Assembly (NCBI GenBank): GCA_036501365.1
Contig: DASYAL010000033.1
Location: 1-64,000 of the forward strand
DNA: 64,000 bases
Reading direction: 5' to 3'
Source of the DNA: CAIKMD01 sp036501365
Lineage (GTDB): Bacteria; Pseudomonadota; Alphaproteobacteria; ATCC43930; CGMCC-115725
The position numbers and the translations under genes were made by a program. The first letter of the stretch is position 1; each line of letters starts with the position of its first letter. Below, one piece after another: positions 33,413-41,927 of this stretch. A model generated the notes under the pieces. That model was not told where the DNA came from. It worked only from the letters and a program-made list of their open reading frames with translations, and made no database searches.

Positions 33413-34723
33413 ATGGCCGATCAATACGAGACAATCACGCGCGCCGGTCCCGGCACGCCGATGGGCGAGCTGATGCGGCAATATTGGATTCCGGCCGCGC
33501 TTTCGAGCGAGCTCAAAGCCGACGGCTCGCCGGTGCGCATCCTGCTCCTCAACGAGAAGATGATCGCCTTTCGCGACACGTCGGGCCGCGTCGGCATCAT
33601 GGACCAGCGCTGCCCGCATCGCTGCGCCTCGCTGTTCTTCGGACGCAATGAAGAGAACGGCATTCGCTGCGTCTATCATGGCTGGAAATTCGACGTCGAC
33701 GGCAACTGCCTCGATCAGCTCAACATCCCCGAGCGCCAGCACTTCAAGGACAAGGTCCACACCAAGGCCTATCTGACGAAAGAGCATAACGGTGTGATCT
33801 GGGTCTATATGGGCGACCGCAACCGCGCGCCGAAGGACCTGCCGCAATTCGAGTGCCTGATGGGGCCGGCGAGCGGCGTGCAGATGCGCTTCGTGCAGCG
33901 CAGCTGCAACTGGCTGCAGGCGGTCGAGGGCGATCTCGACACCAGCCACGTCGGCGTGCTGCATTTCGGCTTCGTCAAGCCGACCGCCGGCATCGCCGGC
34001 GACCGCGCCGACCTCACCGTCAACCGCGCGCCCGAATACAAGATCCACGAGACCGATTACGGCCTGCATTACGGCGCACACCGCCCGTCGCCGACCGTAT
34101 CAGGCGGCACCTATTGGCGCGTCGCGCATTTCCTCTTCCCGTTCTGGATCATGCCGCCGGTCGCGAGCCTCGAGAACAACGTGATGGTGCGCGCCTTCAT
34201 CCCGATGGACGACGACCACTGCATGTTCGTCGGCTTCGAATCGACGCGCTTCATGCGCCAGAACGATCGCGAGCGCACCGTGCGCAAGGACGGCGACGGC
34301 GCCTATCTGCGCGACAACCTACTGCCCAACGAGAGTAGCTGGTTCGGCCGCTACCGCATGGTCGAGAACGAGGCCAACGATTACCTCATCGACCGCGAGG
34401 AGCAGCGCACCAAGTCCTATACCGGCGTCGAGGGCATCCACACGCAGGATCAATGCGTCACCGAGAGCATGGGCGGCACCGTCGATCGCTCTTGGGAAAA
34501 TCTCGCGCCCTCGGATATCGCCATCGCGCGCAACCGCCGCATGCTCCTCAACGCCGTGACGGCGTTCATGGACGGCAAGCGGCCGCCTTCGGCCGATGAT
34601 CCGACGGTCTACGCGAATGCCCGCGGCGGCCACTTCACGACGACGGCGAGCGGCGACTGGATCGACATCTATCAACAAGAAGTCGACAAGCTGCGCGCGC
34701 GTCCGCCCGAAGCCGCCGAATAG
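33413..34723 (+). CDS. Rieske non-haem iron oxygenase, phthalate 4,5-dioxygenase-like
   Basis: A 436-aa alpha-subunit oxygenase. The Rieske centre is C67-x-H69...C86-x2-H89 (CPHR, CVYHGW), and the mononuclear iron site has D176, H179 and H184 in EGDLDTSHVGVLHFG. The long C-terminal domain (to 436) and Rieske spacing match phthalate-type oxygenases more than naphthalene-type. Ferredoxin/reductase partner genes are not adjacent, so a partner elsewhere must supply electrons. AGGAGAGGCAAG precedes the start. The substrate is unknown; aromatic acids or ethers are usual. Confidence 0.9.
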   Translation: MADQYETITRAGPGTPMGELMRQYWIPAALSSELKADGSPVRILLLNEKMIAFRDTSGRVGIMDQRCPHRCASLFFGRNEENGIRCVYHGWKFDVDGNCLDQLNIPERQHFKDKVHTKAYLTKEHNGVIWVYMGDRNRAPKDLPQFECLMGPASGVQMRFVQRSCNWLQAVEGDLDTSHVGVLHFGFVKPTAGIAGDRADLTVNRAPEYKIHETDYGLHYGAHRPSPTVSGGTYWRVAHFLFPFWIMPPVASLENNVMVRAFIPMDDDHCMFVGFESTRFMRQNDRERTVRKDGDGAYLRDNLLPNESSWFGRYRMVENEANDYLIDREEQRTKSYTGVEGIHTQDQCVTESMGGTVDRSWENLAPSDIAIARNRRMLLNAVTAFMDGKRPPSADDPTVYANARGGHFTTTASGDWIDIYQQEVDKLRARPPEAAE

Positions 34724-34732
34724 CGGCGCCGA

Positions 34733-36394
34733 TCAGGAGCCGCGCAGCGTCCCGACCGCAACGTCCGGCGCCGTTCCCGTTTCGACCGCGATCACCGTTT
34801 GCGGCGCCAAGAGCGCGCTATAGCGGCGCAGCATCCAGACGATCAGCTCGAACTGGCTGGTGATCGAATAGAGCCGACGGTGATCGTCGGGGCTCAGCCC
34901 CTGTCCCGCGCCAATGGCGCCGCGCCGCAATTGATCGACCACGCTGTCGCGATCGGCGGTGAGACGGCGCATCAGCGCGATCTCCGCCGGATCGAGCGTG
35001 CGCACCGCTTCCTCGGCGGTGAGCAGCAGCGCGCCGATCCCCTCGCGCAGATTGTCGGCGAGCTCCTTCAGTACCGTGGCGGTGAAGGGCCGCGCCAATT
35101 GTCCGGCGAGATCGGCGAGTGCCTCATGAATCGAGATCAGCAGGCTGTTGCGCGCCTGGCGCTCGGACACCGCCTCGAGCACGCTGCGCTCGGCGCCGCT
35201 ATCGGCGAGATCGGCGACGAAATCGCCGATGCTGCGGCCGAGCGACTGCGCCACGGGCAGGATCGCGGCGCGGCCGATTTTCTGCGCCGCGTCGTCGAGA
35301 TGCTCCTCGAGGCCGAAATAGAGCGGCAACAGCGCGAAGAGCCGCGCCTGCTCGCGATCGACGAGGGTGATCGCGGTCTCGGGATCCTCCACGGCCTGGT
35401 CGTAGAGATAGCGCGGCTTGGCAAGGCTCTCCTGCGGCTGCAGCGGCGAAAGCCGCTCGATCAGCGGCTGCAACGCGCCGCCGAGGACGATTTGCGCCAG
35501 CACCGCGGCGAATTGGCAGGCGAGATAGATCAGCGCGATCTGCGCGGCGGGCGTCGCAGCCACGGCGCGGATGCCGGCAATCAGTAGCGGCGCGCCGGTG
35601 TAATGCTCGATCAGGTAGAGCGCCAGGAGCAACGCGATGCCGAGCAGGCTGATCGCGGCCTGGAACAGCGCCAGTTGCCGCGAGGCGCCGCGCACTTTCA
35701 CCGCGACCATGTAGGTGCCGAGACCCGAGCCGATGCTGGCGCCATAGACCGTGAGTACCGCCTGATCGAAGGTCAGGAGATGCGCCGCGACCAGCGCGAT
35801 CGCGAGGACCGAGACGGTCGCCGAGGATTGCGCGACGAAAGCGAGCCCGGCGCCGACCACCATCGCGGAGCCGATCCACCGCGCCGAATCGAGGAAGACC
35901 ACGCGCAGCCAGGAAAGGTCGCTGAATTCGTCCGAGCCGCCGTGCATCAGCTCGATGCCGAGCATCAGGAGCCCGACGGCGAGCACCGCCGATACCAGTG
36001 GCCGCCAGCGCGTCGAGCGATCGAGGTTGAGGTAGAAGCAAAGCCCGGTGAGGGCGACGAGGGCATAAACGAAGAGCCGGATATCGGCGGCGGCGAGCAG
36101 CACCAGCGCCGCGGTGCCGACATTGGCCCAGGCGAGGATCGGCTTGGCCCGCGCCACGGTGATGAGATCGGCCGAGGCGAGGCTCATCAGGATGACGGTG
36201 ATGGCGTTGGTGCTCTGGGTGAGCGCGCCGGAGGCGGTGCCGATCAGAGCGCTGAGGACATAGCTGTCAGTCGAGCGCGCCACCCAGCGGCGCAGGCTGC
36301 GGGCGGCGAGCTGGCTCATATTGGCGGCCAGGCTTTTGACGCCAATGAAAAACAGCCCCAGCCCCGCCAGAATGGACATCGCCGCGTCGAGCAT
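34733..36394 (-). CDS. Na/Pi-cotransporter-type membrane protein with C-terminal PhoU-like domain
   Basis: A 553-aa protein with about nine membrane helices and the duplicated QSS-type motif of type II Na/Pi cotransporters: GALTQSTNAITV (near 60) and VAQSSATVSVLA (near 190). From about residue 340 a cytoplasmic helical PhoU-like region follows (DQAVEDPETAITLVDREQARLF...). Members transport phosphate or other anions. It converges on the Rieske gene (9 bp between stops) and is upstream of nothing else on its strand. Confidence 0.9.
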   Translation of the reverse strand: MLDAAMSILAGLGLFFIGVKSLAANMSQLAARSLRRWVARSTDSYVLSALIGTASGALTQSTNAITVILMSLASADLITVARAKPILAWANVGTAALVLLAAADIRLFVYALVALTGLCFYLNLDRSTRWRPLVSAVLAVGLLMLGIELMHGGSDEFSDLSWLRVVFLDSARWIGSAMVVGAGLAFVAQSSATVSVLAIALVAAHLLTFDQAVLTVYGASIGSGLGTYMVAVKVRGASRQLALFQAAISLLGIALLLALYLIEHYTGAPLLIAGIRAVAATPAAQIALIYLACQFAAVLAQIVLGGALQPLIERLSPLQPQESLAKPRYLYDQAVEDPETAITLVDREQARLFALLPLYFGLEEHLDDAAQKIGRAAILPVAQSLGRSIGDFVADLADSGAERSVLEAVSERQARNSLLISIHEALADLAGQLARPFTATVLKELADNLREGIGALLLTAEEAVRTLDPAEIALMRRLTADRDSVVDQLRRGAIGAGQGLSPDDHRRLYSITSQFELIVWMLRRYSALLAPQTVIAVETGTAPDVAVGTLRGS

Positions 36395-36565
36395 TATCGC
36401 GCCTCGCCCCGATCAGGCGGAGCACGCCGCGCCGCTCGTGATGGGAGGAACGTATTAAACCGGAATGACAGATGTATGTCAGTGCGAAGCGAGAGGATAA
36501 CCGCCGCGGGGTGGGGGCGGCATCCGCCGGGCCGGGCCGCGGCGGCGAGCAGCAAGGACGGCGGC

Positions 36566-36907
36566 CTAGCCGGCAGCGACCGCGGCCAGCGCAGCCTCGC
36601 GGGCGCTGCAAACCGGGATGACGCTGTCGATCCCCGCGGTCTTCAGCACCGCCGCGACCTCGGGCTTGGGCGCCAACAGCGCCATCTTGCCGCCGCGCGC
36701 GGCCATGGTCTTGCCCGCGATCAGCAGCAGCCGCATCCCCATCGACGCGATGAAGCTGGTGCCGGAGAGATCGACCACCAGCGCCTTGTGCGCGCCGGCG
36801 GTGGCATTGAACTTGGTCTCGATCGCGCCGGCGCCGGCGATATCGAGCCGGCCACGCAGCACCGCGAGCCTGCCGCCGCCGGGGAGCTCCTCGATCGTCA
36901 TCTCCAT
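36566..36907 (-). CDS. STAS-domain anti-sigma-factor antagonist
   Basis: A 113-aa STAS protein (RLAVLRGRLDIAGAGAIETKF, VVDLSGTSFIASMGMRLLL). Ser55 in FIASMG occupies the place of the serine phosphorylated by RsbW-type kinases in SpoIIAA/RsbV; the usual SSG is SMG here. In this cluster it probably competes for the RsbW-like kinase at 40.1 kb and is dephosphorylated by the PP2C protein at 40.6 kb. It is 28 bp downstream of the receiver gene. Confidence 0.9.
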   Translation of the reverse strand: MEMTIEELPGGGRLAVLRGRLDIAGAGAIETKFNATAGAHKALVVDLSGTSFIASMGMRLLLIAGKTMAARGGKMALLAPKPEVAAVLKTAGIDSVIPVCSAREAALAAVAAG

Positions 36908-36935
36908 TCCTGCCTCCTTTGATCGACGGGATGCG

Positions 36936-37313
36936 TTAGACCTCGGCCGCGCCGCCGAGCAGCGTCGCGATCTTGGTCAAGAGCCGCGGAAAATCGATTG
37001 GCTTGGTCTCGTATTCGTCGCAGCCGGCGGCAAGCGCCTGGTCGCGGTCGCCGACCATGGCATGCGAGGTGAGCGCGATCACCGGGATGGCGCGCATGCC
37101 CTCGTCGGCCTTGATGCGGCGGGTCGCCTCCCAGCCGTCGAGCACCGGCAAATCCATATCCATGAGAATGAGATCGGGACTCTCGCGCGCGGCCATGTCG
37201 AGGCCCTCCTGGCCATCGATCGCCATCACCACCTGGAAGCCTTTGCGCTCGAGGCGGCGCGACAGCATATCGCGGTTCATCGCGTTGTCTTCGACCAACA
37301 GGATCTTCGCCAT
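36936..37313 (-). CDS. Single-domain response regulator (CheY/DivK-like)
   Basis: A 125-aa receiver without output domain: acidic pocket VEDN (E8/D9), phospho-acceptor D52 (ILMDMDLP), Thr of ALTSH and Lys of ETKPID are all present. It lies 18 bp downstream of the hybrid kinase and 28 bp upstream of the STAS gene, so it is likely phosphorylated by that kinase and may hand the signal to partner switching. Confidence 0.92.
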   Translation of the reverse strand: MAKILLVEDNAMNRDMLSRRLERKGFQVVMAIDGQEGLDMAARESPDLILMDMDLPVLDGWEATRRIKADEGMRAIPVIALTSHAMVGDRDQALAAGCDEYETKPIDFPRLLTKIATLLGGAAEV

Positions 37314-37331
37314 CGCTTCCTTCGTCCCCGC

Positions 37332-39974
37332 CTAGCCGGCTGCCGTGGCGCGCGGCGCGGGACGCGGCCGCAGCACATCGCGGATCGCGGCGCGCAGATC
37401 GACGCCGGTGGTCGCGCCTTTGGCGATCACCTTGCGCGTCGCATTGTGCAGGAGCTCCAGCTCCTCCGCGCCGAGCTCCATCGCCGTGACGACGACGACC
37501 GGGATCCCGCTCCAGACCTCGTGCTCCTGCATGCGCTCGAGGAACTCGAACCCGTCCATCACCGGCATCATCAGATCGAGCAGGATGACCGACGGCAATT
37601 GGTTCGCCTCGAGCCAGGCGAGACCCTTCTCGCCGTTTTCCGCCGCGCCGACGGTCATGCCCATGCGCTCGAGCATCTGCCGCGCCAGGTTCCGCATCTG
37701 CTCATCGTCGTCGATCACCAGGACCGAGCCTTCGATCTCCGGCCGGCTGTACTGGCGCAGCATCGCATTGAGCCGCGCCCATTCGATCGGCTTGGTGAGG
37801 AAGCCGGCCGCGCCCAGCGACAAGGCGATCGCGCGATCGTCGAGCATGGTAACGATGGTGACCGGGATCTCGCAGAGCGCGGGATCGGATTTGAGCGTGG
37901 TCAATACCGACCAGCCGTCCATCTGCGGCATCATCACGTCGAGGGTGATCGCGTCGGGATGAAATTCGCGCGCCATGGCGAGCGCCTCGGCGCCGCTGCG
38001 CGCATGGAGCACGCGATAGCCTTCGCGGCCGAGCATGGCGCCGACGGTTTCGTGCACCGCCTCGTCGTCGTCGACGACGAGCACCGTGAACTCGGCTTCC
38101 GCGTTGCCCGAGATCTTCGGCTTCGCCGCTGCCGCCGCCGCTTCTTTGGCGGCGGCGCCCGCCGCCGCGGCCGGCAGGGTCAAGGTGAAGACCGACCCCG
38201 TGCCGACCTCGCTCGTCACGATGACGTCGCCGCCGAGCAAGCGCGCGAAATGGCGGGTGATGGCAAGGCCGAGACCGGTGCCGCCGTATTGGCGGGTGGT
38301 CGAGGTATCGGCCTGGGTGAAGGCCTGGAACAGCCTGCCGAGCTGCTCGGGCGACATGCCGATGCCGGTGTCCCTGACTTCGAAGACCACGGTCTCGCGC
38401 TCGTCGTCGCGGCGGCGGCCGATGGTCAGCGCGACGGTGCCGTCCTTCGTGAACTTGCTGGCGTTGCTGAGGAGGTTGAGGAGGCTCTGCTTCAGCTTGG
38501 TGGCGTCGGTATCGATGGTGCCGACATCCGGCGCGCCGTCGATCACGAGCTTGTTGCCGTTCTGCGCCGCGAGCGGATCTATGATGGCGCGCACATCGGC
38601 GACCAGGGTGGCGACGTTCACCTTCTCGACGAAGACGGTCATGCGCCCCGCCTCGATTTTCGAGAGATCGAGGATGCCGTTGATGAGGCTGAGAAGATGC
38701 GTGCCGGCGCTTTCGATCTTGACGAGATCGCCGAGATCGTCGTCGCGGCCGTCGTCGGCGGCTTCCTCCTGCAGCATCTGGCTGTAGCCGATGATCGCGT
38801 TGAGCGGCGTCCGCAGCTCGTGGCTCATATTGGCGAGGAAGTCCGATTTGGTGCGGTTCGCCGCCTCGGCCGCGAGCTTGGCGTTGGTCAGCTCGGTCTC
38901 GGCCTTCTTGCGCTCGGTGATATCGGTGAAGATCGCGATGAAGCCGCCGCCCGGGATCGGATTGCGGCTGATCTCGATGACGGTGCCGTCGGGGCGCACG
39001 CGCTCGTAGGTGAGCTTGCGCCCGAGCGTCGCCACGCGCTTCTGGACCTCGGCTTCGAGGTCGACGTTCTCGCCGAACTCGCCGCGCTCGCCGACATAAC
39101 GCAGGTAATCGATGAAGGTGTGCTCGCGATCGAAGAATTCGTCGGGCAGGCCCAAGAGCTCGCGCAGGCGCGGATTCCACACGACCATCGTCAGATCGGC
39201 GTCGTACATCGCGACGCCCTGATCCATGTTCTCGAGCGTCGCGCGCTGCTTGATATCGGCCTGCTTGCGCTCGGTGATATCGGTGTAGATGGCGATGAAG
39301 CCGCCGCTCGGGATGGGATTGCGATAAACCTCGAGCCAGCTGCCGTCGGGCCGCTGGCGCTCGAAGGAATGCTTGGTCTTCAGCCGCGCGAGGCGCGCGT
39401 TGATCGCCGCGTCGAGGTCGACATTGCCGAACTCGCCGCGCTCGCCGACGTAGCGCAGATAGTCGATAAAGGTATGGCCTTCCTCGAAGAACGAATCGGG
39501 CAAGTCGAGCAGCTCGCGAAAGCGCGTGTTCCAGGTGACCAGCTTGTAGTCGGCGTCGTACATCGCGACGCCCTGCAGCATGTTGTCGAAGGTCGCGCGG
39601 AGCGAGGCTTCGCGCTGGGCGATCTCGGTGTTCTGGTCGGCGATGACCTTCTCGTGATGCTCGCGGCCGCGGGCGATGGTGCGGGCCAAGCCGCCGATCT
39701 CGTCGTTGCGCGCGACCGGCATCGCGCTGCGGCCCCCCGGATTGCGGATTGCCTCGCGGATCTGGACGATCGGCAGCGCGATCGCCCAATAGGCGACGAG
39801 CGCGACGCCGGCGGCGCCGAGCGCCGCCACCAGCACGGACAACAGCGCCGATTCCACAATACTGTCGGAAATGCTCGGGAGGGCGAGCAGCAGTGCGACC
39901 TCGGCCGCGAGGATGCCGAGGAACGCGGCCAGCGCGATGCGCTGGCACAGATGGCTACGCCATGGAGACAGCAT
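37332..39974 (-). CDS. Membrane hybrid histidine kinase with two duplicated PAS domains and two receivers
   Basis: An 880-aa sensor kinase. The order is two membrane helices (about 12-35 and 44-66), a HAMP-like linker (70-120), PAS1 (124-240), PAS2 (245-360), HisKA with H385 (ANMSHELRTPLN), HATPase (DTGIGMSPEQLGRLFQAF, GGTGLGLAITRHFARLLGG), receiver 1 with D679 (LDVMMPQMDGW) and receiver 2 with D800 (LDLMMPVMDGF). PAS1 and PAS2 are near copies sharing HTFIDYLRYVGERGEFG. ATG 39974 has AGGGG upstream. It heads the minus-strand group kinase, receiver, STAS. The open frame upstream of ATG is not like the family. Confidence 0.94.
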   Translation of the reverse strand: MLSPWRSHLCQRIALAAFLGILAAEVALLLALPSISDSIVESALLSVLVAALGAAGVALVAYWAIALPIVQIREAIRNPGGRSAMPVARNDEIGGLARTIARGREHHEKVIADQNTEIAQREASLRATFDNMLQGVAMYDADYKLVTWNTRFRELLDLPDSFFEEGHTFIDYLRYVGERGEFGNVDLDAAINARLARLKTKHSFERQRPDGSWLEVYRNPIPSGGFIAIYTDITERKQADIKQRATLENMDQGVAMYDADLTMVVWNPRLRELLGLPDEFFDREHTFIDYLRYVGERGEFGENVDLEAEVQKRVATLGRKLTYERVRPDGTVIEISRNPIPGGGFIAIFTDITERKKAETELTNAKLAAEAANRTKSDFLANMSHELRTPLNAIIGYSQMLQEEAADDGRDDDLGDLVKIESAGTHLLSLINGILDLSKIEAGRMTVFVEKVNVATLVADVRAIIDPLAAQNGNKLVIDGAPDVGTIDTDATKLKQSLLNLLSNASKFTKDGTVALTIGRRRDDERETVVFEVRDTGIGMSPEQLGRLFQAFTQADTSTTRQYGGTGLGLAITRHFARLLGGDVIVTSEVGTGSVFTLTLPAAAAGAAAKEAAAAAAKPKISGNAEAEFTVLVVDDDEAVHETVGAMLGREGYRVLHARSGAEALAMAREFHPDAITLDVMMPQMDGWSVLTTLKSDPALCEIPVTIVTMLDDRAIALSLGAAGFLTKPIEWARLNAMLRQYSRPEIEGSVLVIDDDEQMRNLARQMLERMGMTVGAAENGEKGLAWLEANQLPSVILLDLMMPVMDGFEFLERMQEHEVWSGIPVVVVTAMELGAEELELLHNATRKVIAKGATTGVDLRAAIRDVLRPRPAPRATAAG

Positions 39975-40114
39975 GAAACAGGCCCCTTCGACGATTAGTA
40001 AATCACCGCCTCTTTTCTGGCAAGAAATGGCGGTGCCGCGCCCGCCTCGAGGGGGTGCACTCGACCGCCCCGCGGAAATGTGATATCGAGCCCGGCGTTG
40101 CGGCTGAGCAAGGC

Positions 40115-40549
40115 GTGAGCGGCGTGAGCGACGAGCGTCTGACACTGCGCATCGCCAACGATCTCGCGGAGCTGGCGCGAGTCGCCGCGAAGATCGACGA
40201 ATTTTGCATGGCGCAGGGCATCTCCGCCGATTGCAATTTCAAGCTCAACGTCGCGCTCGAAGAGTTGCTCACCAACACGATCTCCTACGGCTACGACGAC
40301 GAGCGGGCGCATGAGATCGCACTCGTGGTGGCGCGCGACGGCGACGAGATCGTGGCCGAGCTCAGCGACGACGGCCGCCCCTTCGATCCGCTGCAGGCGC
40401 GGCCCCCCGATCTCGACTCGCCGATCGAGGAGCGGCGCATCGGCGGGCTCGGCGTCCATCTGGTGAAGACGCTGATGGACAAGGTCGATTACGTCCATCG
40501 CGACGGCCGCAACCGCGTGACCCTGCGCAAGCGCATCACACCGAAATAA
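40115..40549 (+). CDS. RsbW-like anti-sigma-factor serine kinase (HATPase_c_2)
   Basis: A 144-aa GHKL-type kinase of the RsbW/SpoIIAB class: N-box LNVALEELLTNTISYGYDD, G1 ELSDDGRPFDPL and G2 GGLGVHLVKTLMDKVDY. In Gram-positives such proteins bind a sigma factor and phosphorylate a STAS antagonist. GTG starts are possible at 40055, 40115 and 40124; I chose 40115 because the family begins near ERLTLRIANDLAELARV. It converges on the phosphatase gene with two bases between the stops. Confidence 0.85.
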   Translation: MSGVSDERLTLRIANDLAELARVAAKIDEFCMAQGISADCNFKLNVALEELLTNTISYGYDDERAHEIALVVARDGDEIVAELSDDGRPFDPLQARPPDLDSPIEERRIGGLGVHLVKTLMDKVDYVHRDGRNRVTLRKRITPK

Positions 40550-40551
40550 GA

Positions 40552-41772
40552 TCAGGCCGCGGGCAGGCGCCGCAGCGCGAGGCTGGCGATGTCGTCGGAT
40601 TGCGGCGTGCCGGCGGCGAAGTCGCGCACCGCCCGCACCGTCTCGTGCACCAGCGCCTCGAGCGGCGCGCCGGCAAGGCCGCGCAGGCATTCGACGAGCC
40701 TCTCCTTGCCGAACATCGCATCGCCCGGCCCCATCGCCTCGGTAACCCCGTCGGTGAAGAGATAAAGCGCCTCGCCGGGCGCGAGGCGCAGCTCGCCGGT
40801 CTCGTAGCGCCAATCGGGATTGATGCCGAGTGCGATCCCTTGCGGCCCTTCGACCGCGGCGACCCCCTCCGGGCCGAGGCGATAGGCCGGATCGTGCCCG
40901 GCGCTGCAGAAAGCAACCGCGCCGCTGTGCGGATCGACGATCCCGAACAGCAGGGTTACGAACATCATGGTGTCGTTGGCGTCGCAGAGCTCGCGATTGA
41001 CGCGTGCCACGATCTCGCTGGGCGCGGCGCTTCCGCCCTCGACGCGTTGCAGCAGCCCGGCGATCACGCGCAGCAGATTCTTCGCTCGCGCCATGAACAT
41101 CGCCGCGGCGATGCCCTTGCCGGAGACGTCGCCGATCGCGAAGGCGATCCGCCCGTCTTCGGTCGGGAAGAAATCGTAGAGGTCGCCGCCGACCTCGCGA
41201 GCCGGCTCCATCGCGGCGAAGATCTCGAGCGGCCGCTCGGCCGAGGGCGGCGGAAACGCCGACGGCACCATGCTCATCTGCAGCGTGCGCGCGGCGTCGA
41301 GCTCGTCCTCGATGCGCTTCAGATGATCGCGCACGGCGTCGCGCAGGGCCTTCTGCTCGAGGGTCGCGTTGACGCGGGCGCGGAGTAAGGTGGGATTGAA
41401 CGGCTTGGTCAGGTAATCGACCGCGCCGAGCTGGATGCAGCGCACGGTGCTTTCGAGCTCGTTGAGCGCCGAGATGACGATGACCGGCAGCTCGTGCAGC
41501 CGGCCGGCGGCCCTGAGGCGCTCGAGCACCTGATAGCCGTCGCATTTCGGCATCATCACATCGAGAAGGACGAGGTCGAAAGGTTGCGCGTCGATCAGAG
41601 CGAGCGCTTCCTCGCCATCAGCCGCGACGGCGATTTCGCGATAGCCTTCGCGATTGAGCCGCCGCGTCAGAAGCTGGCGATTGTCCTCGATATCGTCGAC
41701 CACCAGGATGCGCGCGCCCGCAAGCGCGGCTGGCGGTCTTCTCCTCGCGCCGCGCTCCTCCTCGTCGGCCAC
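40552..41772 (-). CDS. Receiver-PP2C (SpoIIE/RsbU-like) serine phosphatase
   Basis: A 406-aa protein with an N-terminal receiver (ILVVDDIEDNRQLL, LVLLDVMMPKCDGY with the phospho-Asp, YLTKPFNP), a helical linker and a PP2C/SpoIIE phosphatase domain (EVGGDLYDFF, IGDVSGKGIAAAMFMARAK, LFTDGVTEAMG, PQSDDIASLAL) with metal-binding Asps intact. GTG at 41772 is preceded by GGGGAG; ATG at 41787 would add five residues. The receiver should gate dephosphorylation of the STAS protein. Confidence 0.92.
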   Translation of the reverse strand: MADEEERGARRRPPAALAGARILVVDDIEDNRQLLTRRLNREGYREIAVAADGEEALALIDAQPFDLVLLDVMMPKCDGYQVLERLRAAGRLHELPVIVISALNELESTVRCIQLGAVDYLTKPFNPTLLRARVNATLEQKALRDAVRDHLKRIEDELDAARTLQMSMVPSAFPPPSAERPLEIFAAMEPAREVGGDLYDFFPTEDGRIAFAIGDVSGKGIAAAMFMARAKNLLRVIAGLLQRVEGGSAAPSEIVARVNRELCDANDTMMFVTLLFGIVDPHSGAVAFCSAGHDPAYRLGPEGVAAVEGPQGIALGINPDWRYETGELRLAPGEALYLFTDGVTEAMGPGDAMFGKERLVECLRGLAGAPLEALVHETVRAVRDFAAGTPQSDDIASLALRRLPAA

Positions 41773-41927
41773 CCTCGCTCTCCCCATTTCCCGCGCAACG
41801 GCGCGCGCGGCTCGCAGAAGTCTAACCGCCCGCGCGCACGGATACCATGCATCCTCGCGCATTGACCAGTGCGCGATCTTCGCTGCACATTGATGACAAT
41901 AACCGCGATTTCAGGGAAGGAATCCGC

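Noticed and set aside
36618..39998. 1126-codon open frame on the plus strand
   Set aside because: It is antisense to STAS, receiver and hybrid-kinase genes; the predicted protein is Arg/Glu/Asp/His-rich repetition without domains.
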